NCBI GenBank assembly: GCA_038063015.1
Contig: JBBTVX010000001.1
Span: forward strand, 124,001 to 188,000
From: JACPYG01 sp038063015
GTDB taxonomy: Bacteria; Patescibacteriota; Minisyncoccia; Minisyncoccales; Staskawiczbacteraceae
DNA length: 64,000 bases
Direction: 5' to 3'
Within the stretch, counting starts at the first letter, position 1. Every line of letters starts with the position of its first letter. The notes beneath the pieces are model-generated. The model did not search any database, was not told where the DNA came from, and saw only the letters and a program-made list of their open reading frames with translations. The translations under genes and the position numbers were made by a program. Positions 17,515-25,729 of this stretch are shown in pieces.

Positions 17515-18156
17515 TTATGGCTCAACCGTTGATTTTATTGAAACAATAACGCCATCTTTGCCTCTTATAAAAATATCATTTTTAATAAATAACAGTAAAA
17601 TTACAGATAACACCGTAAGCGCGCTTACAGAAATAAAAAGCGCGTTGAAACCGAAAACGCCTGCCATAATTCCGCCTACGCCGCCGGCTATACCGGCGCC
17701 GGCTCCAATAGATGTGGTTTCCATGCTCCATTCAAACGCTTCTTTGCCTTTATCAATATGACGAGTAAAAATCGCCAACCAGGAAGGCAGAACCATAGCC
17801 ATTCCGACAGCGTGAATAACTTGAAAAAAATAAATATGCCAAGGCGCGGAAGAAAAAAGATAACCGATAGGGACTAAAGCGGTAATGGATGTTCCTATTA
17901 TCATAAACCAAAAATCGTCTTTTTCCCCATGTTTTTTATCAAGAAAATGGCCAATCGGCACTTCTAAGAAAGATTTTGTAATCCAATAAGAAAGAGCGGC
18001 AAACCCAGCAATTTTAGCCGCCTCTGAAACGCTCTGTACCGCAATATTTTCTAAAATAAATATCGCAAATACCGGCGCCAAGAGCCCCCATCCCAAATTG
18101 AAAAAGAAGTCGCTTGTTATCAATACTTTAATAATTTTATTAATTATTTTTGGCAT
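17515..18156 (-). CDS. Half-length MFS-type membrane protein
   Basis: This is a 213-residue membrane protein with about six transmembrane segments. It resembles the N-terminal half of a major facilitator superfamily transporter, including a typical loop 2-3 region (FLEVPIGHFLDKKHGEKDD). Ordinary MFS proteins have twelve helices and about 400 residues. Here the frame closes after the first six and no second half follows; polX begins eight bases on. It may work as a homodimer or be a truncated remnant. The substrate is unknown. Confidence 0.7.
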   Translation of the reverse strand: MPKIINKIIKVLITSDFFFNLGWGLLAPVFAIFILENIAVQSVSEAAKIAGFAALSYWITKSFLEVPIGHFLDKKHGEKDDFWFMIIGTSITALVPIGYLFSSAPWHIYFFQVIHAVGMAMVLPSWLAIFTRHIDKGKEAFEWSMETTSIGAGAGIAGGVGGIMAGVFGFNALFISVSALTVLSVILLLFIKNDIFIRGKDGVIVSIKSTVEP

Positions 18157-18205
18157 AATTTATTTTATATATTAATTCTATTTAATATATATTAACATTG
18201 TATTT

Positions 18206-18233
18206 AATAAAAAACAGCCTCTTCGGGCTGTTT
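18206..18233 (-). terminator. Terminator downstream of greA
   Basis: The perfect stem aaacagcc (18212-18219) pairs with ggctgttt (18226-18233) around tcttcg. On the minus strand a T-rich tract follows (complement of 18211-18206), so it ends the greA transcript and isolates it from the MFS-polX unit. Confidence 0.85.
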
Positions 18234-18260
18234 AAAAAAATTAATTCAAGAATGCTTATA

Positions 18261-18737
18261 TCAAGACGACAAATATTTTATTTTTTTGATTTTATAAACT
18301 GTTTTAACGGGAGAAGAAATAATAACTTCTTCGCCAATTTTATGACCCATTAGAGCTTTTCCAACAGGGGATTCATTACTAATTTTTCCCAGAGAAGGAT
18401 TAGCTTCAAGCGTTCCAGTAATCACGAACTCGTCTTTTGTTCCATCTACGCTCACTAAAACTTTAGCGCCTAATCCAATTATATCTTTGTTTTGTTTAGA
18501 AGGATTTTTTATTAATTCGTAATTACTTAAAATATTTTCTAATTCTGTAATTCTTGACCTTAAAAAACTCATGTCCTCTTGAAAACTAAGAAACTCTGGG
18601 TTTAAATCTTCGGATTCAAGAACTCTGGGAGCCTCCCCTCCCATTGTTTTGCTTTTTTCAAAAGCAACCAGGTCTTCATGTTCTTGTTCTAACTCTTTCA
18701 GCTTTTGCTTTGTCAGATAAAACTTTTTTTCCTCCAT
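18261..18737 (-). CDS. greA: Transcription elongation factor GreA
   Basis: This is a 158-residue GreA/GreB-family factor that rescues backtracked RNA polymerase by stimulating transcript cleavage. The N-terminal coiled coil has acidic tip residues (LESEDLNPEFLSFQEDMSFLRSRITELE). The C-terminal FKBP-like domain carries the family pattern (ISNESPVGKALMGHKIGEEVII). It appears monocistronic, with a terminator 28 bases downstream. Confidence 0.92.
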   Translation of the reverse strand: MEEKKFYLTKQKLKELEQEHEDLVAFEKSKTMGGEAPRVLESEDLNPEFLSFQEDMSFLRSRITELENILSNYELIKNPSKQNKDIIGLGAKVLVSVDGTKDEFVITGTLEANPSLGKISNESPVGKALMGHKIGEEVIISSPVKTVYKIKKIKYLSS

Positions 18738-18848
18738 AATTTTGGTATAAAAAATTCTGATTCATCTCTGACTAATACTAAATAATATTCCTTAAAATAT
18801 AGATTGTCAATTATCCAAAATTTTGTTTATTTATTATACATCATATAT

Positions 18849-18876
18849 AAAAAAGGCCACTATTGTTTTAGCGGCC
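18849..18876 (-). terminator. Terminator overlapping the end of the 72-residue gene
   Basis: On the minus strand GGCCGCT (18876-18870) pairs with AGTGGCC (18861-18855) and is followed by six T. The first arm includes the last two codons and the start of the TAA stop of the 18868-19086 gene, so stop and terminator share bases. Confidence 0.8.
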
Positions 18877-19086
18877 CGCAAATAGAGGGTTGCCACGAAT
18901 TTTTTGCCAAGCTATTAAGGCTGTATTTTGAGAAGCTTCTATTGTTTGAGAAACAATATCATTGTCATGGTTAAGACCAACCTTTGAGCGCAAAACCTGC
19001 TCTTCTTGATGACTTAAACCCTTTCCGGTTATTAATTTATTAAATTGTTCCTCTGTTAATTTTCTTTGCTCTGGGCAAAATAACAT
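18868..19086 (-). CDS. Hypothetical 72-residue protein with consensus Shine-Dalgarno site
   Basis: I do not recognise this small soluble protein. It reads as helical with an EEQFNKLITGKGLSHQEEQVLRSKVG segment and no membrane helix. The start at ATG 19086 is supported by a full AAGGAGGT Shine-Dalgarno site about five bases upstream, one of the best in the window. A terminator overlaps its stop. Its strong RBS and private terminator group it with the other free-standing units at 10545, 25321 and 55036. Confidence 0.72.
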   Translation of the reverse strand: MLFCPEQRKLTEEQFNKLITGKGLSHQEEQVLRSKVGLNHDNDIVSQTIEASQNTALIAWQKIRGNPLFAGR

Positions 19087-19154
19087 GGGACACCTCCTTG
19101 ATAATCAAAGAGCTAAAAACCTATGTTTGTTAATTTTATAACAATAAAAAAATT

Positions 19155-20414
19155 TTAAAAGAGGGTTTTTTGGGAAATAAGCTTCTTGCCAACTGAAGAA
19201 TTTTCTGATTTTGAGAAAATCTTTATTTTTCCATAAACTCCATCATATCCCGGTTCAATATAAACCCTCCCCTCTCTCGCCCTTATTATTCCGTCTGTAA
19301 TTTCAGATAAACTTATTTTTTCTAATTCCTCTCTTTTGACGTCTAATAAAATATTAAATTCGCTGCCTAAATTTGCAATTAATTTATCGTATTGCTTCTT
19401 AACTTCTTTTGAGGCGGTCGAAACGCCGATAGATTCAGCGATTATTTCTTCTAAGGGAATCAAATTTTTAAATGGAATTACGTTTTCTGGTTTAAAACAT
19501 TCTATCCTGTCGGCTAACTCTTCCACTCTATTTAAAACACCAATGGTCAAAGTTTTTGCGCATCTTGGACAAATATTGTTATATTTTTTGGATTCCTGAG
19601 GCGAGAAACTCAAATCGCAGGCCCTATGGCCGTCATAGTGATACTTACCCTCTTCTGGAAAAAACTCAATTGTATATAAAAACTTTTTAGGGTCTTTAAA
19701 TTTGATGGCGTCAAATATGCCTTGATAGCTAATTTCTGTATCAAAAATATTTGCCTCTCTGCCAATTTTATGAGGAGAATGAGCGTCGCTATTGGAGATC
19801 AAAGTAATTTTATCTAATTGAGACAATCTCCAATTCATAGCAGGATTTGAAGACAAACCTGTTTCTATCGCATAAATATGTTTTGAGTATTCCTCAAAAC
19901 ATTCTTCTATTGAATCAAAACCAGATTTTGAACCGAATATAGCAAACCAAGGAGTCCATGCATGCGCCGGTATTACCATGCAATTTTCCGATGCGTCCAG
20001 AACAATTTTTACTAATTCTTTAGCGTCAAGTCCTAAAATTGGTCTGCCGTCTGCTTTTAAATTTCCGATATGGGCCAATTGTGTGTTTATTTTTTCTACC
20101 GCCTCAAAAGACGGAGCAAACACTAAAATATGTATTTTTCTGACTTTGCCTTTTTTAGAATAGATGCAACTAATTTCAGAGGTTAAAATAAAGCGAGTCG
20201 GCGAATCGAGGCTATGCAATTTAAAAAGACCGGCTTCGGCCGGTTCTAATTTTTCTTTTAAGTTTTTTAACCACTCTGGGTGCGTAAAATCTCCTGTGCC
20301 TAAAACTTTAATCCCTTTAATCTTTGCCCATTTGTCTAAATTTTCCAAATCCATTAGGGGCGAAGTAGCCCTTGAATACTTTGAGTGTATATGAAAATCC
20401 GCTGCAAAACTCAT
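19155..20414 (-). CDS. EndoQ-like PHP-domain nuclease
   Basis: This is a 419-residue PHP-superfamily protein resembling Endonuclease Q, which cuts 5' of deaminated bases (uracil, hypoxanthine) and abasic sites. The PHP motifs are ADFHIHSKYSRA (residues 4-15), GTGDFTHPEW, SEISCIY, IPAHAWTPWF and ISNSDAHSPHKIGREAN. A zinc-finger-like region follows (HYDGHRACDL with CPRCAKTLTIGVLNRVEELAD), the EndoQ hallmark. Such proteins are often mislabelled UvrD-like. Its ATG overlaps the stop of the upstream 185-residue gene by four bases, so the two are coupled. Activity is inferred from family resemblance. Confidence 0.82.
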   Translation of the reverse strand: MSFAADFHIHSKYSRATSPLMDLENLDKWAKIKGIKVLGTGDFTHPEWLKNLKEKLEPAEAGLFKLHSLDSPTRFILTSEISCIYSKKGKVRKIHILVFAPSFEAVEKINTQLAHIGNLKADGRPILGLDAKELVKIVLDASENCMVIPAHAWTPWFAIFGSKSGFDSIEECFEEYSKHIYAIETGLSSNPAMNWRLSQLDKITLISNSDAHSPHKIGREANIFDTEISYQGIFDAIKFKDPKKFLYTIEFFPEEGKYHYDGHRACDLSFSPQESKKYNNICPRCAKTLTIGVLNRVEELADRIECFKPENVIPFKNLIPLEEIIAESIGVSTASKEVKKQYDKLIANLGSEFNILLDVKREELEKISLSEITDGIIRAREGRVYIEPGYDGVYGKIKIFSKSENSSVGKKLISQKTLF

Positions 20415-20968
20415 ATGGTTTCAACTATTTCTAATAAAAAATTACCCAGCTCTTTTTGGGCTATTAAAAATTTTGTATATTTATCTTTCTTTTTTGGGTC
20501 TACCGTGGTTTCAAATTTTAACATTGTTTTATTGTCTTTTAATTTTTGACGTTCCGCTATTTCTGAAAACACAAAAGATGGTATAAACCAAATATTACTT
20601 ACATCTTGTTTTACTTCATCAAAATAAATAAACATTAAATAGAAATCTTTGCTAGAAATAAAACTCTCTTGCAAAATGTCTTTTATAATATCATTCGTTT
20701 TACTAGGACCGATAAAAATATTAATCTGAAAAGATAATTCTTTGCTTTTGTCTTTAGGCAAAGTCGAAAAAACTCGTCCGGTTTTAAAAGAGACCTTTGG
20801 CCGCTTCGGAGCTATTGAAGGCTTATATTCTCCTCTTTTTTTAACAATTAAATCTATGGCTCCCGTATTTTCTTTCGGCTTAAAAACTATTAATCTGTCT
20901 TCTGATCCTTCTGTGATTAAATCTATAATCCTATTTTTAATATTTTCTTCGATATTTATTCCTTTCAT
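20411..20968 (-). CDS. Hypothetical protein coupled to the EndoQ-like gene
   Basis: This is a 185-residue soluble protein that I cannot assign. It has alternating charged and beta-prone segments; the stretch SEDRLIVFKPKENTGAIDLI followed by VKKRG is faintly like the core of PD-(D/E)xK nuclease folds (D, then xKK), but this is weak. The C-terminus is helical. It overlaps the EndoQ-like gene by four bases, so a shared pathway in DNA processing is plausible on context only. Confidence 0.6.
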   Translation of the reverse strand: MKGINIEENIKNRIIDLITEGSEDRLIVFKPKENTGAIDLIVKKRGEYKPSIAPKRPKVSFKTGRVFSTLPKDKSKELSFQINIFIGPSKTNDIIKDILQESFISSKDFYLMFIYFDEVKQDVSNIWFIPSFVFSEIAERQKLKDNKTMLKFETTVDPKKKDKYTKFLIAQKELGNFLLEIVETI

Positions 20969-21014
20969 ACAAAAATAAAATAGCCATATAATCTAATAGG
21001 ATGTTTAGATATAA

Positions 21015-21278
21015 TTATATTTTATATACGCAATATCCTTCTCTCACTTTTTCCTTTACCTTCAGACCCACAGAATCTCCTTTTTTGGCAGTCTTTACCT
21101 TTTTATGGTCAACTTCTATTGAATCAATCTCTTGATTAAAGTCCGTATTTTCACCGCCAGTAATTCTAATAATATCCCCTTCTTTTAAAACCCCCGAAAG
21201 ATCTACCACTGCTACATTAATATTTGAAAAATAATGAGAAATTTTACCTATTGGCTTTTCTTCTTTTTTTATTGCCAT
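21015..21278 (-). CDS. EF-Tu domain-2-like small protein
   Basis: This is an 87-residue beta-barrel protein resembling domain 2 of translational GTPases (IGKISHYFSNINVAVVDLSG, then LKEGDIIRITG and SVGLKVKEKVREGYCVYKI). It has no GTPase domain. Such free-standing elongation-factor-like proteins are frequent in archaea and CPR bacteria; their role is not established. The structured RNA at 21339-21532 ends about 60 bases upstream in the same direction. Confidence 0.75.
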   Translation of the reverse strand: MAIKKEEKPIGKISHYFSNINVAVVDLSGVLKEGDIIRITGGENTDFNQEIDSIEVDHKKVKTAKKGDSVGLKVKEKVREGYCVYKI

Positions 21279-21338
21279 TCCATATTGATTATTTTTTTTA
21301 ATTTACGACCTTTATTATTATTCTAACAAAAAATAAAC

Positions 21339-21532
21339 CAAAAAACCATCAGAAGAACCTATTAAACAACAGGTTTTAGTATTCCGATGGTTTTTTGATG
21401 AGGGGTTTATAATTCCCAATAATCTCGGTCGCTTTTTAAAACTAGCTTCGGACAATTGAAACTAGGCATATGCATTTACCTGCTTCATTAGGAATTGTTC
21501 TGTCCTCGAGAATAAATCTCTCACCCCTCACC
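21339..21532 (-). ncRNA. Promoter-driven structured RNA (candidate 6S-like)
   Basis: This is an unassigned RNA on the minus strand of about 194 nt. Promoter hexamers lie just upstream (21538-21565). The transcript begins GGTGAGGGGT, which pairs over ten positions with ACCCCTCATC about 125 nt later. Inside are a bubble with a GAGA/TCTC hairpin, a helix AATTCC/GGAATT, and an apical hairpin CTAGTTTC/GAAGCTAG. A terminator hairpin (AACCATCGGAA with TTCTGATGGTT and a nested AACC/GGTT) ends in six T at about 21340. The long closing helix with a central bubble recalls 6S RNA, but no conserved sequence proves it. No open frame is present. RNase P and SRP signatures are absent. Confidence 0.6.
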
Positions 21533-21537
21533 TTTGC

Positions 21538-21565
21538 ATTTTATACCCAAGAAAATGATTGTCAA
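21538..21565 (-). promoter_or_regulatory. Promoter of the structured RNA at 21339-21532
   Basis: On the minus strand TTGACA (21565-21560), a 16-base spacer and TAAAAT (21543-21538). The expected start is about 21532, exactly where the closing helix begins. Confidence 0.8.
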
Positions 21566-21606
21566 GCCCAAGAATTCAACTGTAAATCCACAGTTTATTA
21601 ACAAAA

Positions 21607-22590
21607 TTATTTTATCCTTGAAAACCTTGTAAATCCAGAACAAGGAATAATTTCAATTCCTTGTTTTTCTCCCGATTCTATCGAGGATGCTCGACTTTGT
21701 CGGCACAATTCATCTATAAATAAATTTACTCCCAATGAATCAGAAGAAATATGGCCGGCAATAACAATATTGACGTTGGCCGCTTCTGCTTCTTTTTTGT
21801 GTTCTTCTGAAATATGCATGCCAACCACTGTGCCGATGCCGGCTTGCGCCATTTTTTCGTAAAGCTTTGGAGAACCTTCTGTGCCGCCTGTAATTTCGGC
21901 TAAAGCTATTTTGCCGCAATGATTTTCCGGAGAACCGACAAAAATTTTAGGACCCGCTCCAATTTTCATCGCCTCTTTGTATTCTGGTATTTCTTTTAAT
22001 ATACTTGTCAAATCAGAAACTCTTTCTATGTTTTTATTTTCAATTAAATCTTTCAAAAATTTGGCGGCTAAGTTGTCGCAGGGTGTATGGGAGTTCATTA
22101 GGTTAAAGTTTAAAAGCTTGGCGGCGTCAACTGTTCTTTGATGATTGGCAGAGTTTACTCCTCTGGCTACCTCTGAAATTCTTTCTCGCATTAATCCCTC
22201 TGAGATATTAATTGGCACGCCGTAATAACTTAGAACATCGCATTGCAGACTCATTACATCTGCCAATTGCGCTAAACCCTTTCCTATTGGATGGTGGGCA
22301 ATAATCAGGTCTATATTTTCCAATTCTTTAGCTATTAAAATTTCCTCTGGTCCGATATCGATACCAACTAAGACTCTTTTTATTTCTTTATTTTCCGCTA
22401 TGTTGTAAACCCTTGAATCTAAATAAGGATTTTCTAACGCTTCTTTGTCAAATTCATCCTGTTCCGGCAAAGATAATTTTTGAAATTTTTTCTTTTTATT
22501 ATCCAAAAACTTTGAGACTCCATCATTCCCTCTAAAGTCTGACGACATTCCCATCTGAATGGATAAATTTTGAATATCCTGAACTTTCAT
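21607..22590 (-). CDS. NIF3-like dinuclear metal protein
   Basis: This is a 327-residue protein of the NIF3/YqfO/DUF34 family. It shows the metal-binding signature IDLIIAHHPIGKGLAQ, a central NLMNSHTPCDNLAA segment, and a C-terminal GTVVGMHISEEHKKEA, then VIAGHISSDSLGVN, that supplies the remaining His/Glu ligands. The N-terminal 80 residues are an extension beyond the core. The biochemical role of the family is unsettled. It lies at the end of the ruvA-murE-like operon and is followed by the structured RNA gene. Confidence 0.85.
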   Translation of the reverse strand: MKVQDIQNLSIQMGMSSDFRGNDGVSKFLDNKKKKFQKLSLPEQDEFDKEALENPYLDSRVYNIAENKEIKRVLVGIDIGPEEILIAKELENIDLIIAHHPIGKGLAQLADVMSLQCDVLSYYGVPINISEGLMRERISEVARGVNSANHQRTVDAAKLLNFNLMNSHTPCDNLAAKFLKDLIENKNIERVSDLTSILKEIPEYKEAMKIGAGPKIFVGSPENHCGKIALAEITGGTEGSPKLYEKMAQAGIGTVVGMHISEEHKKEAEAANVNIVIAGHISSDSLGVNLFIDELCRQSRASSIESGEKQGIEIIPCSGFTRFSRIK

Positions 22591-22675
22591 AATTATAAAT
22601 GAGGAAGAAATAAAAATTTATTTTTACTTCGACCGAATGCAATAATTATATAAATAGTCGCAACTATTTCTATTG

Positions 22676-22942
22676 TTATTTATTCTTTTTGCTTTTCTTT
22701 ATTTTTTCTATTTTGGATTTTTCTTTTTTAGATTTTTGAATCTTTGACTTTTGACTCGATTTTTCTTTCTTTTTAGTTTCCTGTTTTTTTATGTTTTCTT
22801 GGCCAGGTTGTTTATCCAAAAATTTATTATAAATTTCTTTAATCATTTCTTCTTGTTTTTTGGGGTCTAAAATACCCCGGCGGATTCTTGCCTTTTCAAA
22901 ACGGATAAATTTTTTTGTGGAATTTGGTAATTTTTTAAACAT
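22676..22942 (-). CDS. Lysine-rich small protein
   Basis: This is an 88-residue basic protein. The first 45 residues could be a folded helical unit (KKFIRFEKARIRRGILDPKKQEEMIKEIYNKFL); the rest is a low-complexity Lys/Ser/Glu tail. It might bind nucleic acid or ribosomes, but this rests only on charge. It lies between the MurE-like ligase and the NIF3-like gene in the same direction. Confidence 0.65.
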   Translation of the reverse strand: MFKKLPNSTKKFIRFEKARIRRGILDPKKQEEMIKEIYNKFLDKQPGQENIKKQETKKKEKSSQKSKIQKSKKEKSKIEKIKKSKKNK

Positions 22943-23001
22943 AAATTTTTTCTGTCTTTATACTTTACCTCAAAATGATCTAAAAAGCAAGTTTATGCGG
23001 C

Positions 23002-24282
23002 TTACATTAACGAATGTTCTGTTTTTATTAATTCTTCTCTGACTATTTGGCAGTCGTCCCAGGGAATCTTTTTTCCATTTTTGATGCACATCCACGGTTC
23101 TGACCCCTTGCCCGTTATTACAACTGTGTCGTATGCCGTTGCCAATTTTAAAGCTGTTCTGATTGCTTCTCTCCTGTCTAATATCTTTTGGGCTTTTCCA
23201 TCGGCGCCCTCGGCCACATCTTCAATTATTTTCATTGGATCTTCGTCATAAGGGTCTTCGTTTGTGATAATAACTTCTTTGCAATAATCTTTGGCTATTC
23301 TACCCAATACCGGCCTCTTCCATTTATCTCTCCCTCCTCCGCAACTGCCCAAAACGCAAATCAAAGGTTTTTCTTGTAAGCTTTTATAAACCGCTTCAAG
23401 CTGTTCGGGGGTGTGGGCATAATCAACAATTACAGTAAAAGGTTTTTCCACCACTATTTCCATCCGGCCGGCAATGCCTTTGGCTTTTTCTAACGCTGTC
23501 TTGCAAAGAGTTAAAGAAATCCCCTCCGACAAGCCGACACAAATAGCAGCTAACGCGTTATAGATATTAAATCTGCCTAAAAAATTTAAATTAAATTCCA
23601 TATTCTCAACAGAAAATTTTAAACCATTGTCTGATTCTAATATATTATCCGCAAAAACGGTTTTTAAATTGGAATCCGGCAACCGCAAGTCAATCCCTTT
23701 AAAACCATATCCCCACTTTTCTTCGGCTATAGTTTTTAAAAAGTGTTCTGAATTTGAATCGTCTAAATTTACAATATGCGTATTTTTTGCAACTTTAAAT
23801 AATTTTAACTTTGCTTTTCTGTAATTTTCAAAACCGCCATGGGACTCAATATGTTCTGGACTTAAGTTTATAAAAACAGCTGTTTTAAAATTTATAAACT
23901 TATGGCGGTACTGCTTAATACCTTGCGAAGTAACTTCTAAAACAGCATATTTGCATCCTGATTTTTTGGCTTGCTTTAAAAATTTCTGGAGTTTGAAGCG
24001 GCCTGGCATTGTCATTTTTAATTCATTTTTCCATTCCTTTTCTCCAATTTTAAATCTAATTGAAGAAACTGAAGCCGTTTTCTGCCCGGATTCCTCTAAA
24101 ATCCTTGTGATAAAATCAACTGTGGTAGATTTTCCGCTTGTCCCTGTGACTCCGATAATTTTTATTTTTTTGCTTTTGCCGGGAAACCCAAAAATAACAG
24201 CTCCCAATAAAGCCATCTTATAGTGATAAATATTGAATAAAAACTTCGGAATAAATTTTTTAATTGTTTCTTTTATTGTCAT
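23002..24282 (-). CDS. MurE-like Mur ligase
   Basis: This is a 426-residue Mur ligase family protein closest to MurE, which adds the third residue of the peptidoglycan stem peptide. It shows the ATP loop GVTGTSGKSTTVDFI (about 43-57), VFINLSPEHIESHGGFENYRKAK, VIVDYAHTPEQLE and LGSCGGGRDKWKRPVLGRIA. It is shorter than typical MurE (about 490) because the N-terminal UDP-binding domain is reduced. The specificity loop reads NEDPYDEDP where meso-DAP enzymes have DNPR, so the arginine that contacts DAP is missing. The amino acid added is therefore uncertain. It lies 3 bases after a small membrane protein gene. Confidence 0.82.
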   Translation of the reverse strand: MTIKETIKKFIPKFLFNIYHYKMALLGAVIFGFPGKSKKIKIIGVTGTSGKSTTVDFITRILEESGQKTASVSSIRFKIGEKEWKNELKMTMPGRFKLQKFLKQAKKSGCKYAVLEVTSQGIKQYRHKFINFKTAVFINLSPEHIESHGGFENYRKAKLKLFKVAKNTHIVNLDDSNSEHFLKTIAEEKWGYGFKGIDLRLPDSNLKTVFADNILESDNGLKFSVENMEFNLNFLGRFNIYNALAAICVGLSEGISLTLCKTALEKAKGIAGRMEIVVEKPFTVIVDYAHTPEQLEAVYKSLQEKPLICVLGSCGGGRDKWKRPVLGRIAKDYCKEVIITNEDPYDEDPMKIIEDVAEGADGKAQKILDRREAIRTALKLATAYDTVVITGKGSEPWMCIKNGKKIPWDDCQIVREELIKTEHSLM

Positions 24283-24285
24283 TTA

Positions 24286-24597
24286 TTACGATTTTTGTTT
24301 TTCTATAAAAACAACCCTGCCGTCTGAAATGGTATGCATAATTATAATTCCAATGCCTAATGCCGTATAAAATAAATCAGTTGTTTTTTTATCCATTAAA
24401 AACAAAACGATATTTAATAAAATAAATACTAATCCATATGTGCTGTGATGGATATGATAACCCCAAAAAATTTTGTGGCGCTTATAGTATTTATTTCTCA
24501 AATTTTTGTTTGTTTTCAAAATTAACTCGAATAACCAAGTTGCAGCCACGCCAGCCACTACCCCTATTATTAAAAATAAAATATATTCTATGTCCAT
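24286..24597 (-). CDS. Small His-rich membrane protein
   Basis: This is a 103-residue protein with about three membrane helices (roughly 4-26, 52-68, 72-90). A loop is rich in His and Tyr (YYKRHKIFWGYHIHHSTYG), which could bind metal. I do not recognise the family. It is tightly placed between ruvA and the MurE-like gene (4 and 3 base gaps), so it is co-expressed with them. Confidence 0.65.
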   Translation of the reverse strand: MDIEYILFLIIGVVAGVAATWLFELILKTNKNLRNKYYKRHKIFWGYHIHHSTYGLVFILLNIVLFLMDKKTTDLFYTALGIGIIIMHTISDGRVVFIEKQKS

Positions 24598-24601
24598 AAT
24601 A

Positions 24602-25168
24602 CTATTTCCCTAAATTTTTTAAGGCGAGTTTTATTCTTTCTTCTACGTTTTTTATATTTGCCGGAACTTGACTTAAAGCGTTTTTTGCCTGTTGCCTTGA
24701 AAAGCCAAGCTGGGATAGCGCGTCTTCTGCCTCGTCGGCCGGTCCTTTGGATTTTGAACCGCTTAACATTTTTATTTTTCCCGTAAGCTCTAAAATAATA
24801 GTCATTGCTCTTTTGCTACCAATGCCTGATATTCCTTCAAATATCTTTTCGTCCTGCGCTAAAACTCTTTCTTTTATCTTGTCTAATGGCCCTATTGAAG
24901 AAATTTCTAAAGCGGCTTTCGGACCTATTCCATGAATATCATTTAATATTTCAAAAAAATCCAATTCATCATAAGTTAAAAATCCGTAAAGGTCCAATGC
25001 CTCTTCTTTAACGTTTTGAAACGTAAATAACTTAACAATTTCTCCAATTTCTGGCAGTTTGAGCAGGGTTGCTTTGGATAAAAAAACTTTGTAGCCAATA
25101 TTGTTGACTTCTAATATAATAAACTTTTCCTTTTTTAATATAATTTTCCCCTGTAAATAACTTATCAT
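24602..25168 (-). CDS. ruvA: Holliday junction helicase subunit RuvA
   Basis: This is RuvA of 188 residues, which binds four-way junctions and loads RuvB. The N-terminal OB domain has MISYLQGKIILKKEKFIILEVNNIGYKVFLS. The helix-hairpin-helix pair includes LNDIHGIGPKAALEISS and FEGISGIGSKRAMTIILEL, and the C-terminal domain III (DEAEDALSQLGFSRQQAKNAL) contacts RuvB. ruvB and ruvC are in the window too, on the other strand at 34574 and 37330. Confidence 0.95.
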   Translation of the reverse strand: MISYLQGKIILKKEKFIILEVNNIGYKVFLSKATLLKLPEIGEIVKLFTFQNVKEEALDLYGFLTYDELDFFEILNDIHGIGPKAALEISSIGPLDKIKERVLAQDEKIFEGISGIGSKRAMTIILELTGKIKMLSGSKSKGPADEAEDALSQLGFSRQQAKNALSQVPANIKNVEERIKLALKNLGK

Positions 25169-25234
25169 AAATTTACCTTAACATATTTAAGATATTTTCC
25201 AAATCCAAATCCATAGACGATTAAGTTTCAGCTA

Positions 25235-25262
25235 TTGACAAACTTTTATATTATGATAAAAT
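25235..25262 (+). promoter_or_regulatory. Promoter of the 126-residue membrane protein gene
   Basis: TTGACA (25235-25240), a 16-base spacer and TAAAAT (25257-25262). The start is expected near 25269. Confidence 0.8.
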
Positions 25263-25320
25263 AAAATATTGGTTGTGGCACGGGGCTATAATCAAAAACC
25301 ACTTGAAGAAAGGGTGAAAG

Positions 25321-25701
25321 ATGAACGCTCTTGAATGGCTATTGGCTGGTATCTTAGTTGTAATGGTCGTTTTTTTGACAGGATTGGCGACTATGGGTGC
25401 CGTGGGATGGCGCCGGGCAATCTCGTTCACGGTCGGCACGATCGCCCTATTGGCGACTGCCACGGTGATGGCAGTGAAGCTGTCGTCCCCCGTCGCTGAT
25501 TCGGCGGAATCGGTAGGAAAGGATTTCTACCGGGTAGAGTGGGAGGAAAAAACCCCAAAGGGCACAACGATGGTCGTTGTGAGAGACGAATCGGGGGAGC
25601 TCTACTTCTCCGAGTTTGACACTCCGCTGGGAGTACCGAAGGTTCTGGTGGTGGAAAAGGAGAGGTTTAGGCCTCTCTTACTGCCGGAAAAACCAAAATA
25701 A
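25321..25701 (+). CDS. Hypothetical membrane protein, GC-rich free-standing gene
   Basis: This is a 126-residue protein with two N-terminal membrane helices (about 5-26 and 34-54) and a soluble C-terminal domain (FYRVEWEEKTPKGTTMVVVR). I do not recognise it. Codon use is clearly GC-richer than in flanking genes (runs such as gccctattggcgactgccac). It has its own promoter, a purine-rich RBS (gaaagggtg) and a GC-rich terminator, so it is a complete single-gene unit, divergent from ruvA. Confidence 0.72.
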   Translation: MNALEWLLAGILVVMVVFLTGLATMGAVGWRRAISFTVGTIALLATATVMAVKLSSPVADSAESVGKDFYRVEWEEKTPKGTTMVVVRDESGELYFSEFDTPLGVPKVLVVEKERFRPLLLPEKPK

Positions 25702-25729
25702 CCGGGAATTCCGGTTCTCTGAAAACAAA

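Noticed and set aside
21339..21532. RNase P RNA or SRP RNA
   Set aside because: The conserved GAGGAAAGTCC-type and GGAA-loop/AGCA signatures were not found.
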